NCBI GenBank assembly: GCA_933207985.1 | Contig: OW240921.1 | Coordinates: forward strand, 94,464,339-94,528,338 | DNA length: 64,000 nt | Reading direction: 5' to 3' | From: Pelobates cultripes | Taxonomy: Eukaryota > Chordata > Amphibia > Anura > Pelobatidae | Part shown: in pieces, positions 58,346 to 64,000 of the stretch | Position numbering within the stretch: position 1 is the first letter of the stretch | How the letters are laid out: each line of letters begins with the position of its first letter | Translations under genes and position numbers: made by a program | Notes under the pieces: generated by a model | Told to the model about the DNA's origin: nothing | Seen by the model: the letters and a program-made list of their open reading frames with translations, nothing else | Databases searched by the model: none

Positions 58346-59476
58346 CCCGGTAGGCAAGAACAACACCAGACCCACTCCCAACACCACTGGCCAGCATATC
58401 GCTTAGTTCAGGACTTTAGAGCCCTGAATAGTTTAATTGTGCCCATTTCACCCATTGTCCCTGATGTGACATCCCTCATTACAGCCATTCCACATGATGC
58501 CACTTGCTTCACTGTCATTGATTTAAGTAATGCATTTTTTTCTATACCTATTGATCAAGAGACACAGCTACTTATGGTTTTTACTTTTTGAAGGCTGTCA
58601 GTTTACCTGGACACGCTTACCCAAGGCTATGTGGATTCCCCAGCTGTTTATTCGTTGGTACTCCAACATACTCTAAAAAACATGGACCACCGGTCATGGT
58701 TCCGTCCTTTTTGCAAAATGTTGATGATTTGTTGTTATGTAGCCCTAGCTATGAGGCAAGCACTGTGGATACTGTCAGCAACTGTAGGTCACAAGGTTGT
58801 TAAACACAAAATGCAATTGTGTAAATCAAAGGTTGAATACTTAGGTTTTGTTCTGGCTTTAGGCACCAGACAATTGAGTCCAAAACGTATTGAGGTCATT
58901 CAGAGGATTCCTACACCCACTACTCGGAAGGAGTTGCTCACCTTCCTCGGCATGATTAATTACTGCCACCAATGGATCCCTGAATGCTCCCATTATGACT
59001 CAATCCTAAGGGAGGCTGTACGTTCTGACAGCCCTGAAAATGTCTGCTGGTCACCAGACATGCTAGCTGCATATATTGCCCTTACAGTTGTTATTGTGCA
59101 AGCCCAGGCTTTAGGACTACCTGTGTATTGTAAACCATTTCATTTGTATGCTTGGGACAATTGTAAAACCATGGCCGCGGTCTGTGCACAAGAGCAAGGA
59201 GGCGGTATGCGTCCCATAGCATTCTTTTCCAAAGTAGTTCGAGCTCCGGTACAGGGTATGCCGGCGTGTCTCAGAGCATTGATAGCATGTGCAATGGCTG
59301 TTGAAACTGCTACTACTATCACACTAGGGCATCCTACAATACTTCATGCCAGTCACCAGGTCACTCAGCTGATGACAAATCTCACCACACAACACATGAC
59401 AGCCCAGCGCTTCAGTGGTTATGAGATTCTTTTTTTTAATACCCAGAATCTGTCTTTTGGATTAAACAAGGTTTAG
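58343..59476 (+). pseudogene. pol: reverse transcriptase, broken
   Basis: The first frame (to 58591) has YRLVQDFRALN and motif A VIDLSNAFFSI with its Asp at about 58520. After a stop and frame change, motif C appears as NVDD at 58717-58728 in one frame (usually YVDD). The third frame, 58631-59476, runs through the thumb (FLGMINYCHQWIP) and connection domain (RPIAFFSKVV). The fingers' N-terminal part and the whole protease are absent between the nucleocapsid and YRLVQDF. No RNase H domain follows. The enzyme cannot be functional. Confidence 0.9.
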
Positions 59477-59501
59477 AGAAAGATCAAAATGATCTGTTCT
59501 C

Positions 59502-59550
59502 TAAAGAGGGGAGAATAGGCATACTTGAAGAATAGGCATACTTGAAGCAA
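59502..59550 (+). other. Internal purine tract and short tandem repeat in pol
   Basis: CTAAAGAGGGGAGAA resembles the polypurine tract before the 3' LTR (CTCAAAGAGGGGAA). It is followed by two copies of AATAGGCATACTTGAAG. Confidence 0.6.
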
Positions 59551-60428
59551 GCTGATTTATTTTCATCAGTCAGGCACATAGCAAGCACCATTCAATTCCT
59601 CATGAATTCATTTTATATTAGGAATCTCAGGCAGCATGTACAGTCTTTTGTAAGATCGTGTGAACACTGCTCTTTTTACACACTTACAGATTGATTTTAT
59701 TCATGTATCCAAAATTGGTAAGAAACAGCAATACTTACTGGTCATAGTTAATCAGTTTAGTAGATGGCATGAGGCCTTTGTGACATCTAGGGAAGATGCT
59801 AGTGAAGTTTATTGTTACTGAAATTATTCCCAGGTATGGCTGCCCTCTGCAGATTGGCTCTGATAATGGCCCGGTTTTTGCCAGTAGGGTTGCCCAGGAA
59901 CTTGCTAAATTCTTGCAAGTTACCTGGCAGTTTCATATACCCTATCATCCACAGAATACAGGGGTAGTTGAAAGGATGAATAGGACTATTAAGGAAAAGC
60001 CCAGAATTTACCCAGGAACATGGGTAAATTGGACAAGATATCTACCAGCTATTTTAGCTGAGATAAGAATGAATCCCCACAAGGTGAATTGTTGATAAAA
60101 CCGAATGGTATGTATGACAATGTTTCTTCGCAGTTTTCCCTTACCTTCACAGGAACCTACTCATTCATACCAGCCCGGTGACAAGGTGTATATCCGTCAG
60201 TTGAACAGGACCAAGAAAGGAGGATACCCTTTTGGACCACCTGCTACTGTGATTGCTGTAACCAGAACCGCTGTCCTCACAGAATCCCATGACATCTGGA
60301 TTCACGCATCCCGAGTGAAGCTGTGTCCAAGGAGGGGAACCAAGGAAGACAACACCACTCCTCGCTCGGAAACAGAAGAATTTCTCCTCAGCGAAGCGTC
60401 ATGGCTTTCACACCATATCGTAGATTGA
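59547..60428 (+). pseudogene. pol: integrase, broken
   Basis: The zinc-binding N-terminus is reduced to its CxxC half (RSCEHC, near 59660). The core keeps D, D and E: QIDF at about 59690, GSDNGPVF at about 59855 and TGVVERMNRTIK at about 59965, with 35 residues between the second and third, but a frameshift near 59800 divides it. The C-terminal GPY/F-type domain follows in a third frame (60105-60428): PGDKVYIRQLNR, YPFGPPATV and IWIHASRVKLCP, the tail characteristic of gamma-like viruses and Metaviridae. Confidence 0.88.
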
Positions 60429-60562
60429 GAGGATCATACGTACCTGAGACCAAGATTATGTTGTGCGCTATGCTTTCTGGAGTTGTTATACTCCCTCTGA
60501 TATTGTTCCTTGAATGCCATTATGAGTACAAGTCAATGGCAAGTTCTGGAAAAAGACTCTGA
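60401..60562 (+). pseudogene. env leader region
   Basis: An ATG overlapping the end of pol opens a 53-codon frame with basic residues near the start (YRRLRG) and a hydrophobic stretch IMLCAMLSGVVILPLILF, as expected of an envelope signal peptide. The frame stops at 60562. The overlap with pol is the usual retroviral layout. Confidence 0.6.
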
Positions 60563-61265
60563 CATGATGAACAATTCTTCAATACCCCCAGCCCAATTAG
60601 GCCTTAGCCCCTCATCTAGCATTCGTCACACACGCCCCCTCAAGAACCTTTCTCCACCACCTTTCTATCAGCATGCAATATGCAATCATTCATTCACTGA
60701 ACGCATTTGGATGAATTGGACAAATAGTAACCCTTATAAGTACCAGTTACCCATATGAAATGTGTCTACAGCTAATGAAACCGATGCATTATGTTTGTTT
60801 AAAGGTTCACAGAAAATTGTTAGATCTTATAACGCAGAAATGTGCACAGTTAAGGTTGCATATCAATGTAAACAGACAGGCCTTATTACTTTTAATAATG
60901 ATTATACAACTGGTATCATTAATTGGAAAAGGGGACAAATGTTAGTCATTATGAACAACACTACAATTGAGAACTATACACTACCTTATATTTTTACACC
61001 TTATTACTGTCCTTTATCCTCTACCATAGAACCAAAAGTCAACAACGACACACACACACACACACCTATTCCGTCCACATTTATTAATACAACTGCCTTC
61101 TTACAAGCTGTACATGTGTCATTAAAAATCACTACTCCTGTTGTAACATTATGTAACACAACAAACAAAAGGCAGAAAAGGGAATGGTATGACACACTGT
61201 TAGGAGGTGCTGGAACCACTATGGGTATACTAAATAGTTATAGATATGGAGACCCTCAAGAATAA
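60563..61265 (+). pseudogene. env surface-subunit remnant with furin site
   Basis: The main frame (60762-61265) has several N-x-T/S sites and Cys residues. It ends with RQKR at 61170-61181, a furin-type cleavage motif, followed by EWYDTLLGGAGTTMG. The first part (60563-60761) lies in other frames. I do not recognise the receptor-binding type. Confidence 0.7.
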
Positions 61266-61794
61266 GTTAAACACAGCCAGCATGCATATAGGGACTGGTT
61301 TTCATGCTACTGCAAATTGGGCTCCAATTGTTGTTAAATCACAGGTTATAGGATTGGATTTAGATAAATCAATGTATAATTATTTAGATAATTTAACTGT
61401 TGCAACTATGAAATTCACTACAGATCTAAGTAACTGGAGTACTTGTGCCATCAGGTATTTATGGATACAACAACAAGGATTGGCATTAGAAAACACACTA
61501 ATGATTCCCAAACTAGAGAAGATTAGTGGAAAGTGTAATCTCACAGATAATGAATGGTTACTTCTAAAACCCCAATCCACTAAATGCAATGAATGGTTAA
61601 CTGGTAATGTTTCACATTTTTCATGCTCATGCTATTTTACATTATATCATACATCATCAAAGGATGTTAAATTAGCTTGTCAATTTAACACATTACCAGT
61701 ACCAGTTTATGATCTTTTTGCCAAGAATTTAACCTGGTGGGCACCCACATACACAGGGGACTATATTTTTCCCAAAGATAACATACACAGGTAG
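61246..61794 (+). pseudogene. env transmembrane-subunit ectodomain remnant
   Basis: A 182-codon frame overlaps the previous one in another frame. It has further glycosylation sites and a Cys-rich part (HFSCSCYF). The common gammaretroviral CX6CC plus immunosuppressive pattern was not seen. Confidence 0.65.
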
Positions 61795-61906
61795 CCACAC
61801 ATATCCTAAAAGGAGAACTCCTTAAGGTGAGTTCACAAATTCAGAATGATTTAGCCCATAATTGGTACAATGCTTTACTGGTTGGTCCCCTACTGGATCC
61901 CAGATA

Positions 61907-62014
61907 ATGAAATCATTCTTCTATCATTTTGTTATTATAGTCCTGATTTTATTGTGTATGGTTTTATATAACTGTCACCTTACTTGTACATTGAGGAAGA
62001 GAGTACAGAAATGA
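61907..62014 (+). pseudogene. env membrane anchor and tail fragment
   Basis: The frame codes for FYHFVIIVLILLCMVLY, a single membrane segment, and then a short basic tail TLRKRVQK. The position, just before the polypurine tract, suits the end of a transmembrane subunit. Confidence 0.7.
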
Positions 62015-62236
62015 ATCCATAATGCAGAACAGAAACAATTAGAAATTCTCCTCTCTGCCACTGGAGGGTATCAACCCATCTTTAAACTGGGCCGTAGGAA
62101 TTACCACATGGGAATCGAGGTGAAGAAATTAATGAAAGTCCCGCAGGGAGTGACTAGCACCCCTGAAAATACCATGTGGAAGTTTCTCTGTCCTGATAAG
62201 ATTTTATCGATAAGATGAGCAATTGTTTTATTGCTC

Positions 62237-62247
62237 AAAGAGGGGAA
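62237..62247 (+). other. Polypurine tract
   Basis: AAAGAGGGGAA directly precedes the TG of the 3' LTR, the site for plus-strand DNA priming. Confidence 0.9.
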
Positions 62248-62726
62248 TGTAAGAATATTAAATAGTTAACTTGTTTATATGTATTTTATGCTTTTATAAG
62301 GTTTATAACATGATTATTGCTGACTGAAGGGATATTGAATACTTAAAGTCAATATGCTGACTGTGACAGACTAAGGTATTTCTTCTATAGGATGTAAGAC
62401 AATGCTAAATTTCAGGATGTCTTGCCCATTCCGATTTTAAGGATATTCTTTTCCAGACGTATGCAAAAGCTTATCTTTCCATTGTCAGAATAACGTAATA
62501 TAAGGAAGTAATAAATCTTATAGTCTGTACTGTATTTGCATATACCATGGCTAATGTAAGCAAACTATGTATAAAAGCCAGCTCTGGAATACACTCATTT
62601 GAGAGTCTTGTAAAGCGGTTGTCCGTGTGTTATTGCTTACAAATGATTCTCCATCAACGTTGATTATGGTGACCGAGGGATCGAGAACCGAGGGGATTAG
62701 AGTCCATTACAACATTAACCCTTTCA
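62248..62726 (+). repeat. 3' LTR of the retrovirus
   Basis: 479 bp, TGTAAGAATATT to TTAACCCTTTCA, nearly identical to the 5' copy. It is followed by the second CAGAG. Confidence 0.95.
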
Positions 62727-62823
62727 CAGAGTGCTGTTAAAGTGCTCTTATATGAGCACAATGCCTTGAGTTCAGTTTTGATAGTACGTGCACGTCTAAT
62801 GATGCATTCACCCTGTGCTGATT

Positions 62824-63270
62824 AAAAGGAAGTTTAAAAGGATTCTCTAGTTCCCCTCCCTCATGCCAGCCTGCTCCGGCAGATAAAGGGTAAAAAAACA
62901 TTTAGTCACTTACCCTATTCCAGCATCGATACCTGCGCTGGGTTGGCGTGCGGCCTCCTCCTCCATCATCTGACAGAGGGGGCTAAAGCGCATCTGTGAT
63001 GATTGCTGCAAGCGCATTAGCCCCTCCCCTTAGGAAAGCATTGCTTCTAAGCTTTGCTAAGGTGATTCTACTGACGTGTCAGTTAGGCAATCAAAAGTCC
63101 ATTAGCAACCAGGAAGCGCCACTATTAGCTGTCTGATTGAGAGCCATTAGAGGCAGTCGTAGTCCAGAAAACTGCTATAAGTTACATTGCAGGACTAAGG
63201 GGGGCAGTGACACTGCATCAGCCACTTCAATGAGATAAAGTGGTCTGGGTGCCAACAGTGTCCCTTTAAC
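62824..63270. mobile_element. T2-like MITE
   Basis: The right end CCAACAGTGTCCCTTTAA is clear. The left end (ATTAAAAGGAAGTTTAAAAGG) is altered. The internal blocks TTAGGAAAGCATTGCTT and GATAAAGTGGTCTGGGTGCC are shared with the family. Confidence 0.6.
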
Positions 63271-64000
63271 CTTTAGACCTATTTACAGGACATGTTTAGG
63301 AAGGCGGTGAAAGTCACATGTAGGGAGGTGTGACTAGAGCTGCATGAACAAAGTGATTTAACTCCTAAATAGCCGATAATTGAGCAGTGAGACTGCAGGG
63401 GCATGATCCATACACCAAAACTGCTTCATTAAGCTAAAGTTGATTTGGTGACTCTAGCGTCCCTTTAATGCAGGCAGCGAGACAGAAGCATCAAATTTGA
63501 CTGCCCTACCAATCCAGGACTTTTGGTATGGATATAAAACGTGAACTGCAAAATGAAGGCTAAATTGCCAAACCGTAGCTATAGATGGGTAGTTTCATTT
63601 TTTTCTCCAAATCAGTTACAGTTGCCAAAGTTTTGCAATTCAGTTACCAAGTCACTAAATTGAGCTATTTACTAAATAGCAATTAAATTATTTAGTAAAT
63701 AATTATCTTTGTTTTATTGTCTCTAAGTATCTAACGCCATCTTTGTAGAGATGCATCTATATAATATGCACTACAGGAACAGAGTCAAAGCAATTGCCTG
63801 GTTGTAATGCGAAGAAAATAAATGAGCCATAGGTATATTTAGTGACATGTCCAAACTTGCAGTGAAGCTGCTGCTGGATATTTATTTCCCAGAATTCCTG
63901 AGAAGTCTTGGAGATGTAGTCCACCAAGGGTAAAGAACCAATGTTGGACAACACGGATATAGATGCATAATAGGCCTATCCCATAGTGATCTTTGACACC
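63271..64000. other. Right edge, no gene
   Basis: One more T2-like end (TGACTCTAGCGTCCCTTTAA, to 63469), a short AAATTGAGCTATTTACTAAATAG-type AT-rich stretch and a fragment with GGAGATGTAGTCCACCAAGG. No coding signal. Confidence 0.45.

Larger units (their letters stand above)
54937..62726 (+). mobile_element. Endogenous retrovirus, 7.8 kb, two LTRs, defective
   Basis: A complete proviral outline: 5' LTR, primer-binding site, gag remnants, pol remnants, env remnants, polypurine tract, 3' LTR, flanked by CAGAG at 54932-54936 and 62727-62731. The reverse transcriptase and integrase patterns and the CCHC nucleocapsid box place it in Retroviridae. Pol with a GPY/F-type integrase tail suggests the gamma/epsilon (class I) side. 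All genes have stops, frame changes or deletions, so this copy cannot make virus on its own. The near-identical LTRs argue for a recent arrival. Confidence 0.95.

Noticed and set aside
61004..61219. Minus-strand 71-codon frame
   Set aside because: Antisense of the env remnant.

Overview
The window reads as vertebrate nuclear DNA, most likely from a frog or toad. Genes are split into short phase-matched exons with GT/AG borders and long AT-rich introns. The repeat load fits anurans: many short elements with TTAAAGG ends (like the T2 miniature elements known from Xenopus), hAT-type elements with 8-bp target duplications, Tc1 and LINE relics, and a full-length endogenous retrovirus. No bacterial-style operon, CRISPR array, rRNA or tRNA gene was found. 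The exact species cannot be told.

Positions 1-36.6 kb, plus strand: the 3' part of a gene I identify as VWA1 (WARP), an extracellular-matrix protein with one von Willebrand A domain followed by fibronectin type III (FN3) domains. The last 51 codons of the A domain lie at the left edge. Nine FN3 domains follow, each on its own phase 1-1 exon, then a tiny terminal exon with the stop and a polyadenylation signal. The mammalian protein has two FN3 domains. Here the first FN3 type is present seven times (12.3-25.6 kb), and intron sequence flanking the copies is duplicated too. The introns hold repeats: a 50-bp minisatellite (8.4-9.5 kb), three hAT-type elements with clean 8-bp duplications (2.4, 13.8 and 16.0 kb), a probable fourth at 34.0 kb, a 5'-truncated LINE in sense orientation (20.1 kb), T2-like MITEs and a solo LTR with a 5-bp duplication (29.4 kb).

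36.6-43.9 kb: intergenic. It holds a split 48-bp minisatellite, pyrimidine-rich and 34-bp tandem arrays, T2-like ends and a degraded Tc1/mariner transposase on the minus strand.

43.9-49.0 kb, minus strand: the last four coding exons of an unrecognised gene. The protein is Ser/Arg-rich and ends in a charged helical segment. Its 5' exons were not found. Its introns and the DNA beyond contain a nested hAT element (47.5 kb), a second copy of the solo LTR (50.6 kb) and a foldback element with 118-bp perfect arms (51.9-53.2 kb).

54.9-62.7 kb, plus strand: a 7.8-kb endogenous retrovirus with two nearly identical LTRs (one substitution and one 1-bp indel seen by eye), a primer-binding site, a polypurine tract and a 5-bp duplication. 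Its gag, pol and env are fragmentary: protease, the N-terminal part of reverse transcriptase and RNase H appear to be missing. The tail to 64 kb holds T2-like MITE sequence only.
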